From NCBI GenBank assembly GCA_026874595.1, contig CM049319.1, positions 54,512,917-54,576,916 on the forward strand: DNA of 64,000 nt, in the 5' to 3' direction. The DNA comes from Sipunculus nudus. Lineage: Eukaryota; Annelida; Sipuncula; Golfingiida; Sipunculidae. The notes beneath the pieces were generated by a model, which saw only the letters and a list, made by a program, of their open reading frames with translations, made no database searches and was not told where the DNA came from. Every line of letters starts with the position of its first letter. Positions within the stretch are counted from its first letter, which is position 1. Positions 14,966 through 26,981 of this stretch are shown here, piece by piece. The position numbers were made by a program, and so were the translations under genes.

Positions 14966-16463
14966 TATATGTACAACGACGCATCAGACTCGTTATGATT
15001 AGCATAGTTGTCTACTTATTCTTATTATCTGACTGGCAAGAAAACGATTGGAACATACTATATATTTGATGAAAATATAAAATTATATTCATCGACAGAT
15101 TTCTCTCGGTACATTTTTTTCCATTTAAAATCATATCCATTTGGAATTCATAAGTTATAAAATACTGGTGGTCGAATAGGAAATTTAATGTTGTGCTGTT
15201 ATCTTAAAAAGATTGCCTTCTCCAGTATAATACAGCATAATCTTTTAGGGAAGACCTTTGTATTGGAACATATGTACCTGACACGGCTATGAACGCAAAT
15301 GGGAAAAAGATTAAGTGATAGAATTCAAAATATTAGGGCTGTTCCATAAACAATATGCTTAGCCAGCTGGCCTCGGCTCTTGCGCAGTCGTAAGATGATA
15401 GCTCTTTTTATGACAGACAACTACACAACCCGAGGACTGTACGTAAAGCGGTAAGCTTCATGTTTCTAAATATGTCATGCGACATTATGAAATGATTTTA
15501 GGACACTGTAGACATGTATACAAGCCGTACATGGCAGGCAGTCACCCTTAATCATCTACCACTGAAAAATATGATTGCCATCTATGTTTCTCGTTGAATC
15601 ATTTAGACTGTACGTGTAGGGTGGTTTCATAAAACATATACGTAGTCTCGTATATTATACACGCAGAGAATTGGTCCAAAATTCTTTTGTGTTTATTCTG
15701 TTATTTTTTTAATTATAACCTTTGAAAAATCTTATCGGCAAATATGTTTCCGGTTGAATCATATAGACTATATATGGTATACTTATAGGGAAATTATAAG
15801 AGAGAAACACGTATAATCACTGTATTTGATGGTATACACACCTTACATGTTATACTTTTGGTCAAATAATATAAAATTAACATATATACTTTTCAAATAA
15901 AAAAATAGAACAAAACACGTATATACACTTATTTAATAGAGAAAAGTAAATATCAATAGAAAGGAATAGGACAGAACGAAATAGAATAGATTAGCATAGA
16001 TTACGTGAGATAATTCGAACGAGTATATCCTGCGATTTCAATAAAATAATCTAATATTTGAGCAAATGGACTTTTTTGTCTCAACTAGTCACAGTGAGAC
16101 GCTTAATCCGCAAAGTATGGACTCCAGCAAGCACAAAGCGTATTTACAGAATAATAACTGATATATAAAATTATCTGACCATTTTAGGTATGATACAATA
16201 TTGTTTAAACATACGTAGCGTCCAACTGGGAAATTTCAAACTGAGACCCGTCTAACTGGGAATTGTCTAATTGGGATCCGTACAAATGACACGCCACAAA
16301 TCTCCGTCAAGTCAATATAGTAAGCGTCCGGAAAATCGTAAAGTATGTATTCATCAAACTGAATTTGAATGAATTCTACTCCAAGGAAATATTGTCTAAT
16401 TTTAAATGCCATTATATAATTAAGACCATTTCACATATTCCAGCTCGATCCTCTAGACAGGTT

Positions 16464-18066
16464 TTTAGCTCAGCTGACTGTAAGTCAATTGAGGAATACG
16501 AATGGCGCTTTGTCCGTCGTTCGTCCGGCCGTCCGTTAGCAGGGCACAAATCGTAACTGCTAGTCCAAGAAACTTCTAAGTTACATCCAAGGAGGTCAAT
16601 AAAAAATCTCCTTGGAAACCTGAAATTAGGTCACTTTGACCTATATCCTTCGAGCTATGGGGCTTGAAAGTAACCCCCAGAATAATCAAAAATATAATAC
16701 AAAACCTCCAATATCTTGATAATTAATGCATGGATTGTCATGAATCATGCCTTAAATATTGACTATGACTAGTTTGGGCAGTTCCCGAAAAGTGGTGGCG
16801 CCACCTGTATTTTTTGTCAATTTAACGAAAATTTTACTATTTTCTTACTATAAAATGACAACAATCATGTCAGTTTCTCAGCTGTAATTACATCTAGCGT
16901 CCCAAAATCTGGTGTGTTTATTGATCACAAGTGGATGCCATATAGTAATCACATTGTCTGTCTGTCTGTTCGTCTCTCTGTCTGTCAGTTCGTCTATCCA
17001 CAGAGATTTGTTTCCAGATGATAACTCCAGGTTGTATTGACACATGGATTTCAAACTTGACTTACGTATGGCCCACCACTAAAGCAAGAACCTATATGAT
17101 TTTGGGGTCATGAGGTCAAGGGTCAAGGTCACAGGACTCACTTATTTAAAAAGATTATGGCTGCATTTTAAGCCAAGCTTTTCATCCCAAACTTTCCATT
17201 TTGCGTATTTAGCCGACTTGCGAGTATGGGGAGAGCATAAATGAATTTAGGGTCACATGGTCAAAGGTCAAGATCACAGGGGCCATCTGTTCACAAATTA
17301 GTTTCCAGATGATAACTCCAGTTTAATTTGACATATTGGTTTCAAACCTAACTTATATATGACTCACCACTAAAGTAAGAACCGTGTCGATTTTGGGGTC
17401 CAACGGTCAAAGGTTAAGGTCATAGGACTCATTTCTTTAAAAATAATGCATATGCAAGTGAAGCCAACTTTTCATTACAAACCTACCATTTCCAAGATGT
17501 TGCTAATCTGCCAGTAGGGAAAGATTTTGTTCAATTTTTGGGTCATGAGGTCAAAGGTCATGGTCACAGTACCCACTTATTTAGAAAGATTGTGGATGCA
17601 TTTTAAGCCAAACTTTTCATCCCATAACCTTCCATCTTGCACATATAGCTGAGCTGCTAATAGGGGAAGAACCTGATTGATTTGGGGGGTCACAGGGTCA
17701 AAGGTCTTGGTCACAGGGGCCCCATCTGTCCACATATTTGTCTCTGGATGATAACTCCAGTTTGGATTGATATATTAGTTTCAATTTTGACTTATATATG
17801 ACCCACCAATAATGTAAGAACCCTTTTGATTTTGGGGTCATAAGGTCAAAGGTCAAGGTCACAGGACCCACTTTCTTAAAAAGATTGTTGATGTATTTTA
17901 TCCAAACTTTCTGTCCCAAACCTTCTATCTTCCAGATAATGCTCACCTGCCAATAGTGGAAGTAACTTATGGATTTTGGGGTCACAAAGTCAAAGGTCAA
18001 GGTCATGTGGGCCTTCTATCCACATATTAGTTTCCAGATGATAACACCAGTTTGGTTTGAAATGTT
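16464..18066. repeat. GGTCA-rich tandem array, about 145-bp period (left duplicate)
   Basis: Starts at TTTAGCTCAGCTGACTGTAA and a (CCGTCGTTCGT) block, then seven or so units spaced about 145 bp. Each carries variants of GGTCATGAGGTCAAAGGTCA followed by AGGTCAC, CCAGATGATAACTCCAG and TTTCAAACTTGACTTATATA. Long open frames across it, such as 17698-18006 on the minus strand, are translations of the repeat itself (repeated DPKS/LTFD-type words), not genes. Confidence 0.85.
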
Positions 18067-18757
18067 AGGGGTTGCCGACTCGCAGGTTCTCTCATGAGAA
18101 CTTTTCAGTGCCATCCCAGTATACTTATACATTCTAGAGGCGTGAGTGAGAACCTTAACGAAACAGGGGTTGCAAGGCTGGTGCTGATATCGCTATCTGG
18201 TCCAGTCAGAGTAAAAGTGTGTTTCTTCTTAACGCTTAAAATGGATATAATCCAAAGACTACTATACGCTCAACAATAAATAATACCTTGCTAGATGGCT
18301 CACACAACACTTTATCAGTAATACTAATTGTGACGTATTCACGAATTATAATTAACTTGTAATGAGAAATAAACTTAGATTATACTATGTGGATCTTAAT
18401 TTATCAACTGAAAAATGATTAATAACTGGAAAATTAAATAAGGTAAGGTATCATGGCATATATGTACATACAGAGAACAAAGAGACCCACCTGATACTCT
18501 ATTATTCTAAGAAATATAAATTAGGACCTGGTTGCAAATGAAGAATATACTTTAACAGAAAACACTCTATCTCTCTATATATATCCATATGGGGTATTAA
18601 GCAGGGGTCGAGGGGAAGCCATCAGCCTCATCGCGCAGACGCTTGGCTGGGTGGCCCCTTACGCAATCAGACCGGAGAGACCAGAACTAATAGTTAACGG
18701 CTGGACATCAGTGTACGCCTAAACCTGTATATGTATAAGTTTGTACTTTGTAATAGA
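18067..18757. other. Unidentified 0.7-kb insert interrupting the tandem array
   Basis: The 145-bp array stops at about 18066 inside TTTGAAATGTTA and resumes at about 18758 with AAATATTGGTTTCAAACTTG. The interior is unrelated to the array, contains a GTTCTCTCATGAGAAC palindrome, and has no known protein. It is present in both 5.5-kb copies (also about 31592-32282), so it predates the duplication. Confidence 0.5.
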
Positions 18758-19165
18758 AATATTGGTTTCAAACTTGACTTATATATGGCCCACCACTAAA
18801 TTAAGAACTCTGTTGATTTCGGGGTCATGAGGTCAAATGTCAACGTCACAGGACCGACTATTTTAGAAAGATTGTGGATGTATTTTAAGCCAAACTTTTC
18901 ATCGCAATTCTTTCATCTTCCTCATGTGACACACCTGCCAATAGGCGAAGTTTCCTTTAATTTAATATATGGAGTCACCAGGTCAAAGGTCAGGGTCACA
19001 AGGCCCATCCATTCACAAATTAGTTCATGGATCATAACTCCAGTTTGGATAGACAGGTTGGCTTCAATTGAAACTGATCACTGGACCAATATTTTGAAAA
19101 AGCTCATAAACATATCCTTACTGACAAATTCAGCTAAATGTCGAGACTCATGGGTTACTAGTTAA
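18758..19165. repeat. GGTCA-rich tandem array, distal part (left duplicate)
   Basis: Two further units with GGTCATGAGGTCAAATGTCA and AGGTCAAAGGTCAGGGTCAC, ending in a CAAATTCAGCTAA block. Other members of the family end in the same block (about 46973 and 50926). Confidence 0.8.
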
Positions 19166-20057
19166 ATTAGTTTTTTGATAAAGGAAAATTTTCATTTATT
19201 ACAGCATTTTGTATCAGGTAAAAAATAAAATGTGAATTATAATGCTTAAAATAATGTCCATTATTCAAAAATCTGCAGGGTTTCGTATGTCCCCTGTGGA
19301 TATATTAACATGCACATTACAGTCACTATGTTGAAATATTGAAACTTTTACAAAAACATATATGTAATCATGAGTGGGTCCTCCCATGAAAGTCTATGAA
19401 AGTGGATAGTCAACACCGCCTCTAGGATTTCATACAACTATTCTTATCAGGATCGATTTCAATATAGCGCCGTGACCCACATGCACAGGTCCCTTGTTTT
19501 TATGACGTCACAAGAAAGTATTGCCTTCAAGTTATATAGCGTCACAGATGATTACTATTTTACTATTATAACATTATCACAAATTATACAGAAAAGTTTA
19601 TAATATACAACTCCAGAAAATAAACTCATGTTACTAAATACTGTGTTTGGCTTTATATTCTCGAGGCTGAAATTTCGCAATTTCTTAATTTTTATACATT
19701 AAAATGAGGGTTTCATTTTGGCGATTGCAAAAGAACCTATAAATTCTAAGTGTGGCAGTATTTGTATTGATTTCAAACTTAGAATTAATCCTTCAATACC
19801 TCACTCATTTCTGGTTCGGTCATTCACTTTGACCGATGTCACAAATGATATATATATATCGTGTGATTACCGCGTGTTTTACAATGACTAATGCTGGTAT
19901 TCACGGGTCAGTTAGGATACCATGCACAGATTAGGTTGTGACTTAAGGTTGTATCCAAAGGTGTAAGAAGTAATCTATTTGTGCAGATGCATCATCCCCT
20001 CTTGTTCATCTTAGTTTTTTTTTTTTTTTTTTTTTCTTTTTTTTCCTCTTTCTTTGG

Positions 20058-23000
20058 CTAATCATAATTTTCCATATTTCTCCCAACTGCATAGGCCCCC
20101 CATCTGTCATTAAACTTATTAACCTTGTTATTTTTTTTTGCTATTTTAAATTCCAATCTAGCATATTTCCAAACATGGAAACATGCCTGTGATAGTGATA
20201 GACCAATCTGGTTTGTTCTACACAAATAAATATATTGTTTGACCAGTAAAATAATTAAATTGCTCAAATCTGATGAATATAAATCTCCATACAAGACTGT
20301 TAATTTACTTATTTCAATGTTAATTTTTATCTCTCTACACCAAGTCTCTATTTCATACCACAACCGCTTCACATCTTCACAATACCAAAACAGATGTATA
20401 AGTGTCTCAGTTTCACATTTACAAAAAGTACATACATTAGTCTCTTTAATTTTCCATTTGTGTAACCAATAATTATTAACCAAGCAATTATTTAGAAGCT
20501 TGTACTGAAACACCCTGGATTTAGTGTCCAGACATAATTTAAAAGGCAATTGATATACTTTCTGATAATCAACCTCGATTCCCTTGGTGTATATACACAC
20601 TTTGGGTGGAAAAGGCCCCTTTTCCAACAACTTATTTATGAACTCTGTATATATCACACGAGAAGGAACCTTTATCACCTCAACAAAGTTCCCATTAAAA
20701 TACTGGAGTGTAAGTGGATCTATTTGTGGTTCTATTGAGTGTTCATAGACCTTGTGCTGGTTAAACTTTGAGACCAGTGCATACCATTTTAAAAAATCTG
20801 AACCTTTAATACCTTTCTGTACCCAAAGGGTGAAAGGTATTATATTTCCATATTCATCAAATAAATCTTTACCTGTTATTACTCCAGCATTTAGAAATTG
20901 TTTCCAATATACAGATTTTCCTGATATTTTAACCATTTTGTTATTCCACACTATCTGCCTCTGCAGAGGAACTGCTTCAAAATATCCTTTACGTAATGTG
21001 ATATAACTTCTTAAAATCTCTTTATAAAAGTCAGGAATTTTAAATACATCAATATCTTTCAATGCTATATTACTATTTAATAAAACTTTTATATCAGGGC
21101 AAATAGACTTCAAATAAAGGTTAAATAGAACTTTCCATGGTCTTTGTACTGGTGACACATATCGCTTTAGCCAAGATATTCTTGATGAAGATATAACAGA
21201 CCCTAGGTGTGGAGCATTTAACCCTCCATTTTTTATTTCCTGCATTAATCTTATTCTTTTAATTCTCTCTTTGCCATTTTTCCAGATGAAGGCAAATACA
21301 ATTTTATTCAGCTCATTGTAAAAGCTTTCTGGCACACTTTCATTTGTAAAATAATAATTAAATTTTGAGAAAATAAATGTTTTAGCAATTTGTATCTTTC
21401 CAAGTAAAGACAGGCTTCTCTGTTTCCAGAGAGTCAGAGTATTTTCTACTGACTTCAACTTGGCAGACAAGTTCAAATCAAGTGTCGCTTTTTTATCGTA
21501 AGACAAATAAATTCCTAAAATTTTCATGGGCTCCTCCGGCCATTTAATCCCCAATGGCTTTTGCAAACATTTCCTATTTTGACCTATCCATAGTCCTTCA
21601 CATTTATCATAATTCATTTTTAGACCACTGTAAACACCAAATTCTTGTATTATATATAAAAATAGTTTTGCTGACTTTAAGTCTTGCACTATTCCAACTG
21701 TATCATCTGCGTACTGAAGTAGAGTAAAATTATGATTTTCAATTTCTATTCCTTTTATAACTTTATTCGTTTTAATATACTCTGCCATTACTTCTACAGC
21801 AATTACAAATAAATAAGGTGACAGTGGATCACCTTGGCGAACCCCTCTTTCCACTTTAAAGTATCCAGAGGTGACCCCATTGTTTACCGTGCAGCTTTCA
21901 ACATTTTTGTATAAAATTTTAATCCATTGTGTGAAGGAGTTAGGAAAATTGTATTTATTCAAAACTGAAAACATGAAATCCCATTCTAAAGAGTCAAAAG
22001 CCTTTTCAAAATCTATACTTAAAAGGATACCTGGAATATCATTAACTTTGGTAAAATTGAGAATATCTGATAAAATTCTTATATTTTCTCCTATATACCT
22101 CCCTTGAACATAACCAGTTTGACTTTCATTTATTATAGTTGGCATAATCGTTTTCATTCTTAGTGAAAGTGTTTTTGATAATATTTTATAGTCTGCATTT
22201 AAAAGTGATATGGGTCTCCAATTTTTTAGGAGTGACCGGTCTTTTTTCTTATCTATCAATATAATTACTGCTTGCTTTTGCGATGCTGACAGTTCCCCCT
22301 CCTTGAAGGATTTATTGAATGAAGCTACCATTGCTGAACCAAAATATGACCAAAACTTAACATAAAATTCTACAGGTAGTCCATCATTACCTGGGGTTTT
22401 GTTACTTGCAAAAGTTTTTAAAGTATTGTGGCATTCTTCTTCTGTAATAACTTTATCAAGTAGTTCTGAACTCTGTTTTGATATGGTTGGTAGATCTATA
22501 TTTGTTAAAAATGCGTCTATATCCTCTTTTGTTTTACTTGCTTTTGATTGATATAACTGTGAGTAAAATTCTTTTTGCATTAACAAAATTTGTTTAAGAT
22601 CAGTGACTATTTCTCCTGTTGCTGATTTAAGTTTTCTGATACATTTTTGTCCATTATTATATTTCTCTAAGTTCAAAAAATACTTTGAATTTTTTTCTCC
22701 GTTTTCAAACCATCTTGTTTTTGATCTAATCATACAGCCCTGTGTTTTATAGTTATCTATTTCTTCTAACTTAGCTTTTACTTGACTTATTTCATCTTGT
22801 ATCTCTTGGTCCTGACCTGAATCTGTATTATCCATGTTTTCATATAATTGTTTTAAATTTTGCTTAAGAGTTATTTCTCTTGACTTTCTTGCTTTTGCTC
22901 TTTTCTTACCAAATGATATACAAAACTGCCTTATTTTATATTTAAATATTTCCCATTTAACTCGTTCATCGCTCACACTGTCATACTCCTGATCCCATTT

Positions 23001-23825
23001 TATTTTTTCACCAATTAATTCCGATGTAAATTCAGCATCATCTAACAGCTCAGTGTTTAGTTTCCAGTAACCTTTTCCTTTCATCTCGGTATCAGTTAAT
23101 TTTTCAATGTCCAGCAAAATAGCAAAGTGATCTGATTTGATATAAGGTTGAGTTCCAACTTCTTTAATACTATCTTGCAAGTTGCTCGAGATCCACCAAT
23201 AGTCAAGTCTACTACAAATGTTCTCGCTTTTAAGCCTCCAGGTAAAATTTTTCTTTTTAGGGTACTTGATCCTGAAAATATCTATCAAAGAAAAATATTC
23301 TGATATCTTTGTGAAAGTTTCTACTACATTTTTCCTAATTTCTGTTAAGCCTCCTTTTTTGTCTAATTTTGCATTGAAAATAATGTTTAGATCCCCTCCT
23401 AAAATTACTTGATCAAAAGGATCTATGTATTGCCTTAATATATTATATAACTTTGTGTAGAAGATTTTTTGTTCTGTCACATTGTTTGGTGCATAAATAT
23501 TGATAAGTTTAAATTCTTCTTGTTTTAACTTTAGTTTTACAATTAAAATTCTACCATTTGATGAGCTATATAATTTAGTCAGATCTTCTATTTCTAAATT
23601 CCTTTTAAAAAATATAGCGCATCCCTTACTTAATGAATTTGCATGACAGAAGAAACCTTTCCCATGCCATTCATTGCACCATTGATTTTCTGTTTCCTTA
23701 GTTCCATGAGTTTCCTGTAAAAACAAAATGTCACTATTGTTTGCTTTGGCCCACCTAAAGACTGATCTTCGTTTTTTCTGATTCCCTAATCCTCGTACAT
23801 TTAAACTAACTAATCTGAATACCAT
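20058..23825 (-). CDS. LINE ORF2: APE endonuclease-reverse transcriptase (1255 aa)
   Basis: This protein nicks target DNA and reverse-transcribes the element RNA at the nick (target-primed reverse transcription). Residues 1-240 are an APE-type endonuclease: N9 in SLNVRG, E38 in LFLQETH, GGDLN at 143-147, RLDYW at 206-210 and the SDH pair at 231-233. A linker follows, then the reverse transcriptase at about 515-790 with NWRPISLL, the first catalytic Asp in LLSIDFEKAFDS (D605), RQGDPLSPYLF at 663-673 and the YADD box at 705-708. A C-terminal Cys/His motif (C-x2-C-x8-H-x4-C) spans 1132-1149. All catalytic residues are present and length is normal for the family. The ATG at 23825 is used; the stop lies almost directly at the A-tail. 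Confidence 0.95.
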   Translation of the reverse strand: MVFRLVSLNVRGLGNQKKRRSVFRWAKANNSDILFLQETHGTKETENQWCNEWHGKGFFCHANSLSKGCAIFFKRNLEIEDLTKLYSSSNGRILIVKLKLKQEEFKLINIYAPNNVTEQKIFYTKLYNILRQYIDPFDQVILGGDLNIIFNAKLDKKGGLTEIRKNVVETFTKISEYFSLIDIFRIKYPKKKNFTWRLKSENICSRLDYWWISSNLQDSIKEVGTQPYIKSDHFAILLDIEKLTDTEMKGKGYWKLNTELLDDAEFTSELIGEKIKWDQEYDSVSDERVKWEIFKYKIRQFCISFGKKRAKARKSREITLKQNLKQLYENMDNTDSGQDQEIQDEISQVKAKLEEIDNYKTQGCMIRSKTRWFENGEKNSKYFLNLEKYNNGQKCIRKLKSATGEIVTDLKQILLMQKEFYSQLYQSKASKTKEDIDAFLTNIDLPTISKQSSELLDKVITEEECHNTLKTFASNKTPGNDGLPVEFYVKFWSYFGSAMVASFNKSFKEGELSASQKQAVIILIDKKKDRSLLKNWRPISLLNADYKILSKTLSLRMKTIMPTIINESQTGYVQGRYIGENIRILSDILNFTKVNDIPGILLSIDFEKAFDSLEWDFMFSVLNKYNFPNSFTQWIKILYKNVESCTVNNGVTSGYFKVERGVRQGDPLSPYLFVIAVEVMAEYIKTNKVIKGIEIENHNFTLLQYADDTVGIVQDLKSAKLFLYIIQEFGVYSGLKMNYDKCEGLWIGQNRKCLQKPLGIKWPEEPMKILGIYLSYDKKATLDLNLSAKLKSVENTLTLWKQRSLSLLGKIQIAKTFIFSKFNYYFTNESVPESFYNELNKIVFAFIWKNGKERIKRIRLMQEIKNGGLNAPHLGSVISSSRISWLKRYVSPVQRPWKVLFNLYLKSICPDIKVLLNSNIALKDIDVFKIPDFYKEILRSYITLRKGYFEAVPLQRQIVWNNKMVKISGKSVYWKQFLNAGVITGKDLFDEYGNIIPFTLWVQKGIKGSDFLKWYALVSKFNQHKVYEHSIEPQIDPLTLQYFNGNFVEVIKVPSRVIYTEFINKLLEKGPFPPKVCIYTKGIEVDYQKVYQLPFKLCLDTKSRVFQYKLLNNCLVNNYWLHKWKIKETNVCTFCKCETETLIHLFWYCEDVKRLWYEIETWCREIKINIEISKLTVLYGDLYSSDLSNLIILLVKQYIYLCRTNQIGLSLSQACFHVWKYARLEFKIAKKNNKVNKFNDRWGAYAVGRNMENYD

Positions 23826-26800
23826 AGATAATTTATTTTAATTTCTTTTAGCTTGGGGAGACAGATTTTATCTTTAGTGATTTTAATTTTTAATTGCCAC
23901 ATACATATTTTGTAGTTGAAAAAATTATAAAGTGTAAAAATAAATACATTGTAGGGTGTTGTATAGGCAAAATATATGTTCAAATAATAATTTGTGAGGG
24001 CACTTTTAACCCTACAACATGTAACCTTCCACATATAGCCTATATAACAACTAGGCAACACTACGAAGGTTACCTGGATCCCTTTGATCCAGCTTAAACC
24101 TACTGTGCAATTAGCACACAGTTTAGGTTTATTTTCCGACATGTGAAAATGAAGACAACTGGCTGGCACCTCCCTTCTTAAAATACTATTTAAACACAAA
24201 AAGAGGCTTCCCCGTATTATACACTGTAACCATCTGTAATAAATTCATAATATTAATAATATATGTCTTATCCTTTTCTACTCTTATATACCCCATATAA
24301 ATAAATACATGTTATCTCAGACCAGCTATAATCTTCTGTGGAAGAAACATATACTCAAGTTAATAAAAAATAATTAAATAAATAAAATAGACCCCTCTTC
24401 ATTTAGCTTCACATTGACTTCTTTCAATTATTCCAATTAAAATTTTACCTACCATAGCCATAAACAGTCCCTTTATATTTAATAATAAGCATATGCTAAG
24501 GGTTTTCTTAAAAAATAATAATAATAATAAATACTACTGGTAGTCTAGATGGGAGCTGATTCCTCCGATTACATTTAAATGAACATGCCTTTAGACTAAC
24601 TTTAATTCCATTTAGTTCACAGCTTGTTTTTATGCCAACAGACCCAGTCTGTATTCCCTGGTATTTACTTGTAGTCTCAACCCAGGCTAAATATATATAA
24701 ATATATGTAGATATAAAATCCATAAATAATAATAAATAAAGATATTTCCGAAGATTCTCAATGTGTCTCTGTTACCTAATTAACATCTTATTTCTTTTTT
24801 TTCCACTTCTCTTCCTACTTTACCTTTGATACAATGCAATTAATTGTGGTCCCACAAAAACTGCTTTATAATTAAATGAGAGACCTGTGGGCCACAGTAA
24901 TCAGCGTCAATGAGATTGAAGGTTAAATTTTAAATAATCATAAATGGGAATCAAGTTTAAGAGAAAATGTTAGTATAGACCATGGTTGATTCATCTGTGG
25001 TTTGTAATAATGAGTCACATAATACTGAAATATTATAATATTTGGCAGAATGACCATGCTTCCCCCCCCCCCTTTTTCCTCTTCCTTTTAAACTTTCAGA
25101 TTAAAAGAGTTGGTCCAGTTTCTGACTCATGTATGGGAAGAATCCGATATATGCCTGTATCTGATAAATTTAGGCATTCAGTGGAAAACTAAAAAGAACC
25201 CAGCTACAATTTCCAGACTCATTTCCATCGTTTAGTAAAAGACCTTACTTACAGTTAGCCATATGCTTCGTTTTAAATATAGAATTACTGATTTGAAAGT
25301 GTTTTTTTTTCCTTATGAACATGGCAAGTTGTCTAGTAAAGCCTAAATTTGCCATAAAAAGTTAAAATTTTTGTTTGATTCCTGTATTTGTCTATGACAA
25401 TGTATCCCTTATTCTGGTGAATATACTTTTATTTCCCTTTCTTCCTTCCCCTTTTTCCTTTTTCTCTTTCTTTTTTTCCAACCATTTAAAATCAATCATA
25501 TATATTACATCATATTATACCATATGGCATCTCCTGCTTTATTACAGACTTTGAACCAGATTATTACTTTCAATAAATTAGTTCTGATACCTACTTTATC
25601 ACAAGACTGCACCATCATACAAAATGGATATTAAATTATATTTATATGATATTAAACAATACACCTAGGCATTTTAAAATACATATGAATATAAGCCTCA
25701 AAAACCTCAATTGGCATTTCACCAGCTTTAACCTCAGAATACAGTTAGTTTCTCCTGCCTCTTAACATCAAAGCATCCTTTCACCTTTCAATTTACATGA
25801 AAATAGGTTTTGTCAAAAATACAATATAGAGGAAAAGACGAAGAATAAAGTTCTATAAGCTGTTCTAATATTTCCAAATCCATATAAATAATGCTATTCA
25901 TCATTTGATAATCATTATGTCTACAGCACATATGAAATGGAATTTGACTTAAAAATGAGCATTGTATTCCTAAGTGAACCTGTTACTCTTTCCACTAATC
26001 ACATCGTTCATATACGAGGTGTTACCAATATTATATTTATCTATCTATTATACTCCTATATCATGACTGTTTTCCTATTCTGACAAGTCTTGTAAAATTC
26101 CATCCACTATACATACAGCAGAAAGATTTACTAAGCATCCTTTCACTCTTCATTTTCAATAAAAATAAGTGTTCATGTGATATTTGTTAATACTGTAATA
26201 CAAAAAGGATAAAATAAAGCGTGGTAAGTTTGATCCTATATTTTCCCATTTTGCTATTCATTATTTAATAATTAATAACATCATTAAATATGAAATGTTA
26301 TTGTCCATAAGAGGCAGTACTACATTCATAAGTGAACATGTCACCCTTTCCATATATCACATCCTTCATAAATGATGTATTACCACTACCAGTACTACTA
26401 GTATCATACTCCTATATCACGACTCTTTTCCCATTAAGGCATTATGGCAGCATCTTGTAAAAATTCCGCTCACTGTGATGATAGCAGCTAGTATCACAAA
26501 AACCATCTCTTCATGAAAATTAGTGTGATATTTTGTCAATACCGTAATGTAAAAATAGTAACAAAATAATGTCTCAGTCATACAACATTACAAGGACTCC
26601 ATGACTATTGAGTGATAATAGGGGATTTAAGGGAAAAAAAAGGGGGGTTTGTTTTATTAGAAAAAGTGATATACATTCCAATGGGAAAATATAAAACTTA
26701 CAATTGAAGGAAAAAAAAAACAATACCACTTGTGAAGTTCAGTCACAGGACAATGTCTACATAAAAGGTCTTAAGTGACGGCTTCGGAGGCTACAGCTGT

Positions 26801-26981
26801 CCACCTGGTCCTCAACCACTGGCCTTGACCTCTCATAGATTACCGTAGATATCCGTAGCTGGCTCTTCGTTTTCCGATTACTTCCTAGATGTCGCTTTTT
26901 TTCCGTCTGGGCAGCGCTGGCGCCATAAGTAGTGTCCAGGCGAAGTTCTGGTTCAGTGAACTTCCCTCCACGAGGATAATC
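23826..26981 (-). other. LINE inter-ORF spacer, 3.15 kb, with about 360-bp tandem repeats
   Basis: This AT-rich spacer separates ORF1 from ORF2 and is far longer than the short linkers usual in L1-like elements. Between about 25730 and 26570 a unit of about 360 bp is repeated roughly 2.3 times, for example CTATTCATCATTTGATAATC at 25894 against CTATTCATTATTTAATAATT at 26254, and CTCCTATATCA at 26053 and 26409. A minus-strand frame of 129 codons (24199-23810) abuts ORF2 but has no recognisable domain and is in a different frame. The spacer might be an acquired segment or hold a second promoter. Confidence 0.6.

Larger units (their letters stand above)
14527..20015. repeat. 5.5-kb direct repeat, left copy (abuts LINE 3' end)
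   Basis: Near-identical to 28036-33540. Identity begins at CAACTGTACATGCATGC and ends at TTCATCTTAGT, directly at the LINE poly(A) tail (poly-T on +). By eye I find about five substitutions (three near 15285-15301, one near 16783, one near 19188) plus length changes in three simple repeats: one extra TGCA, one extra 20-bp unit and a different (AT)n length. The coordinate offset rises from 13509 to 13525, which those three indels account for. The block contains no host gene. Confidence 0.95.

Noticed and set aside
17698-18006. 102-codon minus-strand frame, repeated identically at 31223-31531
   Set aside because: It is the translation of the 145-bp tandem repeat, with internally repeated words; the identity of the two copies comes from the 5.5-kb duplication.
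23810-24199. 129-codon minus-strand frame just upstream of LINE ORF2
   Set aside because: No recognisable domain, different frame from ORF2 and Lys/Ile-biased composition expected of AT-rich non-coding DNA.
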